A stretch of 64,000 nucleotides of DNA, from assembly GCA_045805265.1 (NCBI GenBank), contig JBJMLO010000011.1:248001-312000 (forward strand), read 5' to 3'. This DNA comes from JBJMLO01 sp045805265 (GTDB taxonomy: Bacteria; Actinomycetota; UBA4738; JACQTL01). A program made the translations under genes and the position numbers. The notes below the pieces were generated by a model. The model made no database searches. It saw only the letters and a list, made by a program, of their open reading frames with translations, and was not told the DNA's origin. Positions 8,530-17,334 of the stretch are shown here, in pieces (position 1 is the stretch's first letter; each line of letters starts with the position of its first letter).

Positions 8530-9060
8530 ATGGTCGATCTGTACATCTTCGCAAAGGAAGCGGATCCGGTTGTCGTCGACGAGAAGCGGGCCATCGGGAC
8601 GGATCAGCCGCTCCGGTTCGTCGCGGCGACCACCGGGCGGTTCCCATTGTTCGCCGTCCTGGAGCTCGAGAAACTGAGTGACACCGCACGCATGCTGCAG
8701 GAGACATTCGGCAACCCGGGTCACGTGGCGGGGTTCGACACGTCGTACTCCCTCAAGGACGGGGGCAAGCAGATCCGATGGACCAAGCAGTACGCGCACA
8801 TAGCGTTCAGCCGGATCCGGGCAAAGCCGGGCCGGGCGCTCGAGGTACTTGCCGGCACCTCGGTGGTCCCGGGCTACAACGGATCGGCGATCGTCGCCGG
8901 GTCGTACGACGTGCTGGTCGAGTACGGCGCCGACGAGTTCGACGAGCTCACGGGAACGCTGCTCAACGGCCTCCACGTCATCCCCGGTTCGGCGTGGACC
9001 GAGACCTTCGTCGTCACGAACTACTTTTACCGCGGACGGCGGGGGGACGCCGAGTCCTGA
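8530..9060 (+). CDS. Small protein with a probable AsnC/RAM-like ligand-sensing domain
   Basis: A 176-residue soluble protein with no signal peptide. The ATG follows a strong AGGAGGG site; the much longer open frame upstream is a shadow of the opposite-strand gene. The C-terminal half (about 95-170) has the strand-helix-strand spacing of the ligand-binding domain of Lrp/AsnC regulators (stretches like AFSRIRAKPG and VLVEYGA), but there is no helix-turn-helix. Such stand-alone modules bind small ligands and oligomerise. The N-terminal half is not assigned. It converges on the cyclase gene with a 10-bp gap. Confidence 0.6.
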   Translation: MVDLYIFAKEADPVVVDEKRAIGTDQPLRFVAATTGRFPLFAVLELEKLSDTARMLQETFGNPGHVAGFDTSYSLKDGGKQIRWTKQYAHIAFSRIRAKPGRALEVLAGTSVVPGYNGSAIVAGSYDVLVEYGADEFDELTGTLLNGLHVIPGSAWTETFVVTNYFYRGRRGDAES

Positions 9061-9070
9061 GCCGGGACGG

Positions 9071-12000
9071 TCACCCGACGGTCTCGAGCAGGTCGCCGGC
9101 CGCGACCAGCTCGCGGAGGGACCGGACCCGGTCGAACTCCGGGATGATCGCCTCGAGCATCCTTCGGGCCTCCGCGCGATGCTGCGCGACCCCCTGCGCC
9201 AGCGTCCGGGCGAGGTGCAGCCGAGTGGCCGCGGATTCCCACGCCGCGCCGAGGTCGGCGAACCCCTCCGCGGCGCCGGCGAGGAGCCTCGTGGCCGTGT
9301 CACGGTCGCCCGCATGCGCCGAGGCCAGCCCTTCCAACCGGCCGACGACGTGGGGCAGGGCCAGGAGGGCCGCCTCCGTCGCGTGCTCCCTGGCGGACGT
9401 TGCGATGGCCGGCGCGGCCGCCCAGTCCTCCCCGTCGGCGGCCACGTCGCACCTGGCCTCGAGCAAGTAGTCGCGCCCGTATCCGCGCGAAAGCTCCCTG
9501 GCCCTGTCGAGGATCTCGGTGGCCTCGGCGAGCTCGCCGCGCCGGGACAGCGTGCGGGCCGACCACAGGGCCCACGCCGGTGACGGTCGTTCCTCGGCGC
9601 GTTCCAGCCACCGGATCCGTTCCAGGAGCCGGTTGGCCTCGCCCTGGTCCCCACGCGCCTCCATCACGAAGGCGCGGGCGGCGAGGTTGTCCGTCGCATA
9701 TCCGGGCGGCGTGTCGAACCGCTCGCCGAGCAGCTCCTCGATGAGCCGCGAGTCGGCGAGCATGCCGTCCCAGTCCCCCAGCCGGAACTTGGCGACGGCC
9801 CGGAAGTCGAGCGCGTCGAGGGCGACCAGGATCGTCGCCGACGAGGCGGAGGCGAACCCCCGTTCCGCGGCCTCCAGGGCCTCCCGGTACCGGCCCACGT
9901 GCACATGGACCCAGGACGCCATCGAGTGGAGGTCGGCGAGCTCCATGGGATCGGCCACCCGGGCGGCGAGATCGGCCCGCCGCCGGAGCACGCTGGTCAT
10001 CCGCCCCCACAGGCCCTGCGCGATGTAGTAGCTGCCCACCCCGTCCAGCGCGGCCGAGGCGAGGTCCGGGCGGCCGAGCCGCTCGGCCATCGCGGCGGCC
10101 TCCTCCCCGGCGGCCAGCGCGGTATCGAGCGCCTCCCGGTCGCCGGGACCGTCGCGGAACGCGTACGGCCAGAACGACCGCGCGACGAGCAGGCGGACCC
10201 GGTCCTCGCCGTCGCCGCCGGGAAGTCCCTCCTCGCCGAGCTCCAGGTATGGGCCGGCGTCCGCCACCGACAGCCGGTGCCGCATGCTCCCCCGGAACCG
10301 GGTGACCACCTCCAGGGCCGAGGAGCACAGGGCGGCGACCTCCGCCGCGTTGGCGCCGGGTAGCGACCGCTGGAGGTCGATGGCTTCCCGGAGGCAGTCC
10401 CACGCGAGGTCCCCCCGCGAGCCGTGGGAGTAGGCCCATCCCAGCGCCGCGAGCGCCCGCGACCGCTCGAGCGGCGTGACCGAGACGGCCAGGGCGCTCT
10501 CCGCGTGGCGCTCGGCGGCCTCCAGGACCAGCCGGGCCCGGGCGTCCTCGGAGGCAAGCAGCGCGAACCGGTAGGCCCCCACTCGCAGCGCCTCGAGCCG
10601 CGCGGCGTCGGGCCGGACGTCCTCGCGGACCACCCGGTACGCCTCGCCGTAGTGGTGGGCCAGCAGCTCGGCCGACTCCCGCGCCCGCTCCCCCGCCCGC
10701 TCCTCGAGCCACGCCGCGACCGTGGCGTGGGCGCTGGCCCGTTCCCTGCGAGGGAGGCTCTCGTACGCGACGTCCCGGGTGAGGATGTGGCGGAACTCGT
10801 ACTCCCGCTCGCCCTCCATCGACGACGCCAGGCGGGCGATGACCAGGCCCCGGTCCTCGAGGGCGGCGAGCACGGCCGGGAGCGTCCCCGGCCCCCCGCC
10901 CAGCAGGCGCTCCACGGGGCCGGACCAGAACACCCGCCCCACCACCGCCGCCAGCTGCAGCACCCGCTTCTCGTCGGGACGAAGCAGGTCCATCCGCGCG
11001 GCCAGCACGGCCTGGACCGTGTCGGGGACCTCGACGTCGAGCTCGTCGGCCGAGGCGCGCCACCCCTCCTCCTCGGCGATCCGCTCGCGTTCCTCGACCA
11101 GGTGCCGGACCAGCTCCTCCAGGAAGAACGGGTTCCCGCCGCCCCGCTCGATGATCCGGTCGCGCACCACCTCGGAGACCTCCTCGGCGCCGAGCAGCAG
11201 GTCGACCAGGACCTCGGAGTCCGCCGCGGCGAGGGGTTCGAGGAGCAGGGCCGAGAAGTTCCACCGCCCGCCGCCCCACCCCGGGCGGCGGGCGGTGAGC
11301 TCCTGGCGGGCCGGGCACACGAACAGCAACGGCCCCGGCGCCCGCTCGGCCACGTCCTCCAGCAGGTCCAGCATCGCGGGATCGGCCCAGTGGATGTCCT
11401 CGATCACGGCCACGGCGGGGAACCGGCCGGCCAGGCCCGAGAAGAACGCTCGCCAGGCCTCCAGGACGCGCCCCCGGACCGTGTGGGGGTCGGCGCCCGT
11501 TAGCTCGGATCCGGTCTCGCGCAGCCCCACGGTGAACGCGAGGGCCTCGGCCACCTCGCCGGGGTCCGGCCCCGCGCCGCCCCCGTCCGCGAGGAGCTTC
11601 GCGATGGCCTCCCGGACCCGGTCGATGGCGGCGTCCGGCCGGTCGGAGTCGAGCACTCCGCAGTATGCGCGGAGGATCTCGGCCAGCGGCCAGTACGTGA
11701 TGCCGTCGCCGTAGGGCAGGCACCGGCCCCGCACCACCACCGGCGGCACCGGCATCGTCCCGGCCCGCCGCACGAACTCCTCGACCAGACGGGACTTCCC
11801 GACCCCCGCCTCGCCGTACACGGTGACGAGGGCCGGGCGGGACTCCTCGACCACGCGCCCGAAGACGGCATCCAGCACGGAGAGCTCGCGCTCCCGGCCG
11901 ACCAGCGGCACCCGCTCGCCGTCGGCCCCCTCCGCGCCCTCCCGGAGCCCGGGCTCCGGCAGTGGGACGTCCTCTTCGAGCTCGTAGGCACGGACGGTCT

Positions 12001-12697
12001 CCTCCTTGCCCTTGAGCTCCAGCGCGCCAAGCGGGCGGAGCACGAGCCCCCGGGCGGCCCGAGCCGTGCGCTCGGCCACCACGATCTGCCCCCCGTCCGC
12101 GAACTGCTCGAGCCTCGCCGCCACGTTCACCGCGTCGCCGGTCACCATCCCCTCGCCGGGCCGGGGGGCGATGACCGCGACGACCTCGCCCGTGTTGACG
12201 CCGATCCGCATGTCGAGCTCCACGCCCTCCTGCTCCCGCAGCGAGTGGTTCAGCCGGCCGAGGGCGCGGCGCATCCGCAGGGCGGAGCGGAGGGCCCTGG
12301 TGGGATCGTCCTCGTGCGCGGCGGGAACACCGAACACGGCCATCACTGCGTCGCCGATGAACTTCTCGACGGTGCCGCCCTCGGCCTCGATCTCCCGGCG
12401 CATGGCATCGAAGTAGGAGTCCATGACCTGCTTGAGGCGCTCCGGGTCGAGACGCTCGCCCAGCCCCGTCGACTCGACGACGTCGGCGAACAGCACGGTC
12501 ACGAGCTTCCGTTCGTGGCCCGGGCCGGTCCGCTCCTCGCGCCGGGCGACCTGAGCCCCGCACGACGGACAGAACCGGTCGCTCTCGGACAGGGGCTGCC
12601 CGCATCGGGCGCACGCCGGTCCCAGCGAAGTCCCGCACTGGGCGCAGAACCTCGCGTCGTCCGGGTTCGAGGCCGAACAAGCCGGGCAGGGGCGCAC
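9071..12697 (-). CDS. Zinc-ribbon/class III adenylate cyclase/AAA ATPase/TPR-like regulator
   Basis: A 1,208-residue cytosolic signalling protein. Two zinc ribbons occupy residues 4-46 (CPAC, CAQC, CARC, CPSC). A class III nucleotide cyclase domain covers about 65-240 with both metal Asp residues (FADVVEST D72; GDAVMAVFG D116), Lys112 for base recognition, and the Asn/Arg pair in NVAARLE, so it is probably active. A STAND-type AAA region follows, with Walker A GEAGVGKS at 295 and Walker B VIEDIHWAD near 430. The last 500 or so residues are helical repeats resembling TPRs. The start is GTG, supported by a TANNNT hexamer 6 nt upstream. It is divergent from threonine synthase. The ligand is unknown. 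Confidence 0.85.
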   Translation of the reverse strand: MRPCPACSASNPDDARFCAQCGTSLGPACARCGQPLSESDRFCPSCGAQVARREERTGPGHERKLVTVLFADVVESTGLGERLDPERLKQVMDSYFDAMRREIEAEGGTVEKFIGDAVMAVFGVPAAHEDDPTRALRSALRMRRALGRLNHSLREQEGVELDMRIGVNTGEVVAVIAPRPGEGMVTGDAVNVAARLEQFADGGQIVVAERTARAARGLVLRPLGALELKGKEETVRAYELEEDVPLPEPGLREGAEGADGERVPLVGRERELSVLDAVFGRVVEESRPALVTVYGEAGVGKSRLVEEFVRRAGTMPVPPVVVRGRCLPYGDGITYWPLAEILRAYCGVLDSDRPDAAIDRVREAIAKLLADGGGAGPDPGEVAEALAFTVGLRETGSELTGADPHTVRGRVLEAWRAFFSGLAGRFPAVAVIEDIHWADPAMLDLLEDVAERAPGPLLFVCPARQELTARRPGWGGGRWNFSALLLEPLAAADSEVLVDLLLGAEEVSEVVRDRIIERGGGNPFFLEELVRHLVEERERIAEEEGWRASADELDVEVPDTVQAVLAARMDLLRPDEKRVLQLAAVVGRVFWSGPVERLLGGGPGTLPAVLAALEDRGLVIARLASSMEGEREYEFRHILTRDVAYESLPRRERASAHATVAAWLEERAGERARESAELLAHHYGEAYRVVREDVRPDAARLEALRVGAYRFALLASEDARARLVLEAAERHAESALAVSVTPLERSRALAALGWAYSHGSRGDLAWDCLREAIDLQRSLPGANAAEVAALCSSALEVVTRFRGSMRHRLSVADAGPYLELGEEGLPGGDGEDRVRLLVARSFWPYAFRDGPGDREALDTALAAGEEAAAMAERLGRPDLASAALDGVGSYYIAQGLWGRMTSVLRRRADLAARVADPMELADLHSMASWVHVHVGRYREALEAAERGFASASSATILVALDALDFRAVAKFRLGDWDGMLADSRLIEELLGERFDTPPGYATDNLAARAFVMEARGDQGEANRLLERIRWLERAEERPSPAWALWSARTLSRRGELAEATEILDRARELSRGYGRDYLLEARCDVAADGEDWAAAPAIATSAREHATEAALLALPHVVGRLEGLASAHAGDRDTATRLLAGAAEGFADLGAAWESAATRLHLARTLAQGVAQHRAEARRMLEAIIPEFDRVRSLRELVAAGDLLETVG

Positions 12698-12703
12698 GGG
12701 GCG

Positions 12704-12709
12704 AGTCTA
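12704..12709 (-). promoter_or_regulatory. -10 element for a leaderless mRNA (cyclase gene)
   Basis: TAGACT on the minus strand ends 6 nt before the GTG at 12697. Confidence 0.5.
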
Positions 12710-12782
12710 GGACCGCCCGGTGGCGATTCCCAGAGCCCGACCGGCGGGTGCCATCGCCCGCATCGCCATCTCGGGCGGGCGG

Positions 12783-12788
12783 TACCCT
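12783..12788 (+). promoter_or_regulatory. -10 element for a leaderless mRNA (threonine synthase)
   Basis: TACCCT ends 6 nt before the GTG at 12795 and decides that start over the in-frame GTG at 12720. Confidence 0.5.
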
Positions 12789-12794
12789 CCGGCC

Positions 12795-13976
12795 GTGCCC
12801 TCGTCGGTGACGCACCTGACGTGCTCCCGGTGCGGCCGGACGCACGACCACCGGGCCCAGAATCACCTGTGCCCGTGCGGCGGGCCGCTGCTGGTCGAAT
12901 ACGACCTCGGCGACGTCGCCCGCCGAAGCTCCCGGGACGAGGTGGCCGCCCGGGCGACGCTCGGGATGTGGCGGTATCTCGAGCTGCTGCCGGTGGAGGA
13001 TCCCGCCCGGATCGTGCACCTCGGCGAAGGGTGGACGCCGCTGGTCGAGTCCGCCCGCCTGGCCGCTCGCCTCCGGATCCGGTCGGTACACGTCAAGGAC
13101 GAGGGACTGAACCCCACGGGCACGTTCAAGGCGCGGGGGGCGGCGAGCGGGGTGACCGCGGCGGCCGAGCGGGGAGCCGGCGACCTCGCGTTGCCGACCG
13201 CCGGCAACGCCGGCGTGGCGTGGGCCGCGTACGCGGCCGCGGCCGGCCTGTCGGTGCACGTGGCCATGCCGAGGGACGCCCCGGACCCGAACGTCGCGGC
13301 GACCCGGCTGTTGGGCGCCGACCTCACGCTGGTGGACGGGCTGATCTCCGACGCCGGTCGCGTCGTCGCCGAGGGGGTCGCGTCGCGCGGTTGGTACGAC
13401 GCCGGGACCCTTCGCGAGCCCTATCGCGTCGAAGGCAAGAAGACGCTCGGGTTCGAGATCGCGGAGCAGCTCGGGTGGCGGTTCCCCGACGCTGTGGTGT
13501 ATCCGGCGGGCGGGGGCGTGGGGCTCATCGGCATGTGGCGGGCGTTCGCCCAGCTCCGGGACCTGGGATGGGTGCTCGGGAAGGTCCCCCGGCTGATCGT
13601 GACGCAGTCGGAGGGCTGCGCGCCCCTCGTCCGGGCCTTCGAGTCGGACGCCGACGCCGCCGAGCCGTGGGAGGGGGCGGCGACGATCGCCCACGGGCTG
13701 CGGGTGCCGGCGCCCCTGGGCGACCGGCTGGTGCTGCGGGCGATCCGCGAGACCGGGGGCACCGCCGTCGCCGTGGCCGACGAGGAGATCGTCGCCGCAC
13801 AAGGCCTGCTGGCCTCGGCCACGGGAGTCCTGGCCTCGCCCGAGGGGGCGGCCCCGCTCGCGGCGGCAGTACGCCTGGTCGAGGGCGGCGACCTCGAGGC
13901 GGACGACCGCGTGGTGCTCGTGAACACCGGCACCGCGCTGGCCGCCGGGTCGAGCGACGACCGGCCCTTGCCTTGA
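12795..13976 (+). CDS. thrC: Threonine synthase
   Basis: A 393-residue PLP enzyme that converts O-phosphohomoserine to threonine, the last step of the pathway. An N-terminal zinc-finger-like segment (CSRCG and CPCGG, residues about 9-35) is typical of the class found in archaea and many actinobacteria. The PLP lysine is K112 in NPTGTFKARG, the phosphate-binding Gly loop is YPAGGGVG, and the Asn of TAGNAG stacks on the cofactor. GTG at 12795 is chosen because a -10 hexamer sits 6 nt before it; GTG at 12720 would add 25 residues. No other threonine pathway genes are adjacent. Cysteate synthase is a close relative and cannot be fully excluded. Confidence 0.85.
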   Translation: MPSSVTHLTCSRCGRTHDHRAQNHLCPCGGPLLVEYDLGDVARRSSRDEVAARATLGMWRYLELLPVEDPARIVHLGEGWTPLVESARLAARLRIRSVHVKDEGLNPTGTFKARGAASGVTAAAERGAGDLALPTAGNAGVAWAAYAAAAGLSVHVAMPRDAPDPNVAATRLLGADLTLVDGLISDAGRVVAEGVASRGWYDAGTLREPYRVEGKKTLGFEIAEQLGWRFPDAVVYPAGGGVGLIGMWRAFAQLRDLGWVLGKVPRLIVTQSEGCAPLVRAFESDADAAEPWEGAATIAHGLRVPAPLGDRLVLRAIRETGGTAVAVADEEIVAAQGLLASATGVLASPEGAAPLAAAVRLVEGGDLEADDRVVLVNTGTALAAGSSDDRPLP

Positions 13977-14000
13977 TTGAAGGTCGTGAGCCCGGGCCGG

Positions 14001-14006
14001 TAGTCT
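14001..14006 (+). promoter_or_regulatory. -10 element for a leaderless or near-leaderless mRNA
   Basis: TAGTCT ends 10 nt before the GTG at 14017. Confidence 0.4.
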
Positions 14007-14016
14007 CCCCCGGATC

Positions 14017-14730
14017 GTGCCCAGCTCGATCCGCTCTCCCCATGTGCCCCGGCCGGCGGCCCTCGCACTCCTGGCCGTAGCCGTCGCCGTGCTGCTCGCC
14101 GCCTGCACGTCGAGCGGCCCGGCCCCACCCAGCCGGGGATCGCCGTCGGCCTCTGCGACGTCGGCCTCGGCGACGTCGCCCCCCGGGTCCTCCGTCCCCC
14201 CGGCGGCCTCGCCCACGCACAAGCCGCCGGGACCGTTCCGGTTCCGGCTGGAGGGAGTCAATCCGTCGCCGACCGGCAAGCTCCGTCACGACAAGGCTCG
14301 GCGGACGGCCCACCTGGCCGCCCAGAGGATCCGGGACCGGTTCGACTCGCTGTTCCGGACGACGTTCGTCGACGCGCGGTCGTGGCGCCCGGGGAGCTAC
14401 GGGAAAGCGCTCACCCAGAGCTTCGGCGGGCACGTCCTCCCGGTGGCCCGGCGCCATCTCAAGGCGCTGAGCCTCGGCCTCGCCGCGGGCCGCCGGTTCG
14501 AGCGAGTGATGGGGGCGAGCGGCCACATGAAGGTGAACGTGCTGATCGGCCCGAAGGCGACCGTGGTGACCGCATCCGTGCACGCCGTGTTCCAGGAACG
14601 GGCGATCGCGAAGAACGGCCGCACGACCATCATCGTGAGCGACGGCCACTACTTCGTCCGGCCCGGCAAGCGGGGCTGGGTGATCGACGCGTTCTCGGTC
14701 CGGCGCCACGACCACCGTCCCCCGGGCTGA
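14017..14730 (+). CDS. Putative lipoprotein with NTF2-like or similar small domain
   Basis: A 237-residue exported protein. The N-terminus has a hydrophobic stretch ending in the lipobox-like LLAAC at about residue 30, followed by a Ser/Thr/Pro-rich linker of about 40 residues. The C-terminal domain (about 75-230) mixes helices and strands; its late strands (VNVLIG, VVTASVHAVF, TTIIVSDGHYFV, WVIDAFSV) resemble the sheet of a cystatin/NTF2-like fold, as in many actinobacterial lipoproteins. That assignment is inferred from pattern only. It converges on the sigma factor gene with an 18-bp gap. Confidence 0.6.
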   Translation: MPSSIRSPHVPRPAALALLAVAVAVLLAACTSSGPAPPSRGSPSASATSASATSPPGSSVPPAASPTHKPPGPFRFRLEGVNPSPTGKLRHDKARRTAHLAAQRIRDRFDSLFRTTFVDARSWRPGSYGKALTQSFGGHVLPVARRHLKALSLGLAAGRRFERVMGASGHMKVNVLIGPKATVVTASVHAVFQERAIAKNGRTTIIVSDGHYFVRPGKRGWVIDAFSVRRHDHRPPG

Positions 14731-14748
14731 CCACGCCCTGAATCCCGG

Positions 14749-15921
14749 CTACCGCAGCTCCCCCAGCCGCCGCTCGAGCACCCGCCGCTCGGCCTCGTCG
14801 TGGACCAGCGCCAGCGCCCGGCGGTAGGCGTCGCGGGCCTCGTCGGCGCGACCGAGGCGCCCCAGCAGCTCGCCCCGCGTCGCGTGGAGGTAGTGGTACC
14901 CGTCGAGATCGAGGCCCTCGACGATGGCGAGGCCGGCCTGCGGGCCCTCGGCCTCGGCGACCGCGACGGCCCTGCTCAGCTCCACCACGGGTGAGCCGGT
15001 GAGGCGGGCCAGCTCACCGTAGAGGGCGGCGATCTGGGGCCAGTCGCGCGGCTCGTCGGCATGCAGCGACGCGATCGCCGCCTGCAGCACGTACGGTCCG
15101 CGGCCGAGCAGCGCCACGGCTCGGTCGAGCGCGACCCGCCCGTCGGCGATCTGCGCAGCGTCCCACAACGAGCGATCCTGTTCGTCGAGCAGCACCAGCT
15201 CCCCGTCGCGGAACCGGGCCTCGCGGCGAGCGTCGAGCAGCAGCATCATCGCCAGCAGCCCGTGGACCTCGGGTTCATCGGGCATCAGCTCGGCCAGGGC
15301 CCGCCCCAGCCGGATCGCCTCGGCGGCCAGGTCGCCACGGCCGCCGTACCCCTCGTTGAAGATCAGGTAGACGACCGCGAGCACCGCGACGAGCCGGTCG
15401 GGCAGCAGGTGGCCGGGGGGAACCCGGAACGGGATCCCGGCCGCCTTGATCTTGCGCTTGGCCCGGACCAGCCCCTGCGCCATCGTCGGTTCCGGAACCA
15501 GGAAGGCCCGGGCGATCTCGCCGGCGCTCAGCCCGCCGAGGGTCCGCAGCGTGAGCGCGACCTGCGCCTCGGTGGCGAGCGCCGGATGGCAGCAGGTGAA
15601 GATGAGCTCGAGCCGCTCGTCGGGAAATGTCGTCGGTTCCACCCTGCGCTCCGCCTCCTCCAGCATCGTCGCGAGCAGCCGGGTCTTCGCGGCCAGCGTG
15701 CGATCGCGCCGGAGGCGGTCGATCGCCCGGTTCCGAGCCGTGCTCACCAGCCAGGTCCCCGGGTTGGCGGGCGTTCCGTCCCGCGGCCAGCGCTCCGCGG
15801 CGATCGCGAAGGCCTCCTGCGCGGCTTCCTCGGCGAGGTCGAAGTCGCCGAGGAAGCCGATCAGGTAGGCGAGGACGTATCCCCACCGCTCGCGGAAGAC
15901 CTGCTCGAGGGTCGCTACCAC
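14749..15921 (-). CDS. ECF RNA polymerase sigma factor, ECF42-like with C-terminal TPR-like extension
   Basis: A 390-residue sigma factor. The sigma-2 region lies at about residues 5-75 (AYLIGFLGDFDLAEEAAQEAF; RNRAIDRLRRDR), sigma-4 at about 105-165 (LTLRTLGGLSAGEIARAFLV), and the remaining 220 residues are a helical extension typical of ECF42 proteins. These have no anti-sigma factor and are encoded beside a DGPF/YCII protein, exactly as here. The GTG at 15921 overlaps the stop of the DGPF gene by 7 nt, so the two are translationally coupled. In other bacteria ECF42 factors govern DGPF gene clusters; the local target is unknown. Confidence 0.85.
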   Translation of the reverse strand: MVATLEQVFRERWGYVLAYLIGFLGDFDLAEEAAQEAFAIAAERWPRDGTPANPGTWLVSTARNRAIDRLRRDRTLAAKTRLLATMLEEAERRVEPTTFPDERLELIFTCCHPALATEAQVALTLRTLGGLSAGEIARAFLVPEPTMAQGLVRAKRKIKAAGIPFRVPPGHLLPDRLVAVLAVVYLIFNEGYGGRGDLAAEAIRLGRALAELMPDEPEVHGLLAMMLLLDARREARFRDGELVLLDEQDRSLWDAAQIADGRVALDRAVALLGRGPYVLQAAIASLHADEPRDWPQIAALYGELARLTGSPVVELSRAVAVAEAEGPQAGLAIVEGLDLDGYHYLHATRGELLGRLGRADEARDAYRRALALVHDEAERRVLERRLGELR

Positions 15922-16274
15922 TGCACGGTCGGGCGCACCTCGATCGCGCCACCCAGCCGGGCCGCCGGGATCCGAGCGGCCAGCTCGATCGCGGCGTCGA
16001 GGTCGTCGGCCTCGAACAGCAGGTAACCGGCGATGGCTTCCTTGAGCTCGACGAACGGCCCGTCGGTGGTCAGGGTCTTGCCGTCCTGCACCCGCACGGT
16101 GGTCGCGTCCTCGGGTGCGGCCAGCCCGGCGCCAGGGGTGACGCCCGGGGTCTTGTTGATCGCCCCGTAGTCGGCGTACACGGCCTTCTGCTCGTCCTCC
16201 GACAGCGTCGCCCACGCCTCGGGGTCCTGGGGCGTCGGGGCGCTGCCCTGGTGGATCAGCAGCATGTACTGCAC
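15915..16274 (-). CDS. YCII-related DGPF-domain protein, partner of the ECF42 sigma factor
   Basis: A 119-residue cytosolic protein of the YCII/DGPF family. The hallmark DGPF occurs in TTDGPFVE near residue 72, with the preceding strand-helix pattern of the dimeric alpha/beta YCII fold. The start is GTG at 16274, preceded by GGAGGG. It is the first gene of a two-gene operon with the sigma factor. The biochemical role of DGPF proteins is not settled; genetic linkage suggests they belong to the sigma factor's regulon or modulate it. Confidence 0.85.
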   Translation of the reverse strand: MQYMLLIHQGSAPTPQDPEAWATLSEDEQKAVYADYGAINKTPGVTPGAGLAAPEDATTVRVQDGKTLTTDGPFVELKEAIAGYLLFEADDLDAAIELAARIPAARLGGAIEVRPTVQW

Positions 16275-16377
16275 GTTCCCTCCTTCGGGTCGGGGTCCCG
16301 GATTGGACGAACGGGGGGATGGGAAATCGACAGCATCGCGAAACGGCTGGCCGGTCGCGCTTGTGCCGCCGGAACGC

Positions 16378-17097
16378 TCAGGGGTTCTGACAGCCCGGGT
16401 CGTTGAGGACCTGGTCCTGGTTGCCCTGAGAGTTCTCGTCGCAGACGGGAGTGGTCGTCGCCTGCTGGGAGGTGAAACCCTCGAAGAAGTTGTTGAAGGC
16501 AGGGATGTCCGGAAACTCGTTCACGCTCGCGTCCGAGCCTCCGTGGTCGGTGAACTGCGCCCCGCCCGGAACCGTGATGGTGGCCGTGTACGCGAGAGCG
16601 TTCTGGATTCCCGTCGCCGCGGACCGCTGGGCCGGGAACAGCACGTCCGCGCCCTTGCAGATCCCCGGGAGCGAGGGAGCGCTCGGCTGCAAGGTCTTCG
16701 TCCCGCGTATGTTGCCCACCGGCGAGCTGATGGTGAAGCTCGCCGTCCAGCTCGTGAGGGTTCCGTTCGGAGGTGTACCGGGAATCGTCTGGGGACCCAT
16801 GCTCACCGTTCCGATCTCGGTGAACGTGCCGGGGTACGGTCCTCCGGCGGGCCCTGACGCCTGATAGGTGAAGGACGAGGTGCCGGTTGGGTCACAGTTG
16901 GCGGACGTGACGACGACGGAGCTGGTCCCGGGCGCGAAGAGTCCAGCCAGCAGCGTCTCACCAGTGAGGGTGGGCGGAGGAACCTGGGCCGAGGCGGCGG
17001 CGCTCGGGAGCACCAGGGCGGCCACTGTCGCGCACGTAGTCAAGAGGAGCCTCGGAACTCGCCAGGACCTGCGAACGGCAAACCCGTCGGTGCCCAT
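16378..17097 (-). CDS. Secreted protein of unknown function
   Basis: A 239-residue exported protein. GGGAGGTCG precedes the ATG at 17097, and the signal peptide has Arg residues, a hydrophobic core and a probable cleavage after AAASAQ. The mature part is rich in Thr, Ser, Gly and Pro with beta-strand periodicity and few charged residues, and carries four Cys, two in the C-terminal tail (PVCDEN and PGCQNP). No enzyme motif is visible. It resembles small actinobacterial surface beta-sandwich proteins but I cannot name a family. The last 60 residues are Asn/Gln/Asp-rich. Confidence 0.6.
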   Translation of the reverse strand: MGTDGFAVRRSWRVPRLLLTTCATVAALVLPSAAASAQVPPPTLTGETLLAGLFAPGTSSVVVTSANCDPTGTSSFTYQASGPAGGPYPGTFTEIGTVSMGPQTIPGTPPNGTLTSWTASFTISSPVGNIRGTKTLQPSAPSLPGICKGADVLFPAQRSAATGIQNALAYTATITVPGGAQFTDHGGSDASVNEFPDIPAFNNFFEGFTSQQATTTPVCDENSQGNQDQVLNDPGCQNP

Positions 17098-17194
17098 CTC
17101 ATCGACCTCCCGAGGCGCCCAGTGGTGAGCCGTTGGCGTGGCCGGCCATTGGTACCCGCTGCTCAGCCCGGCAAAACTCACAGCGGGACCAGCT

Positions 17195-17295
17195 GGAAGA
17201 AGCTGGGCGCGATCCCCGGGGAGCCCAGGCGAGGCCGTGGCTGTTCGGCGTCGCCCGTAACCACCTGTTGAAGGACGCCAGCGCCGTCGTTCTAC
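17195..17295 (+). pseudogene. Possible fragment of an ECF sigma-70 gene
   Basis: One frame reads ARPWLFGVARNHLL, close to the end of sigma region 2 in ECF factors (typically R-x-WL[FY]-x-[IV]ARN). Only about 15 residues match and no start, region 4 or longer homology is visible. The 237-bp gap around it (17098-17334) otherwise shows nothing I can assign. It may be a remnant or chance. Confidence 0.3.
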
Positions 17296-17334
17296 GGGGT
17301 GCTGGTGGAGCGTCTCGCCGGTGAGCTGCGAATC

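Noticed and set aside
9300..14279. Very long minus-strand open frame of 1,659 codons
   Set aside because: It crosses two divergent real genes and is Arg/Gly/Pro-rich, a GC-rich shadow of the cyclase and threonine synthase genes.
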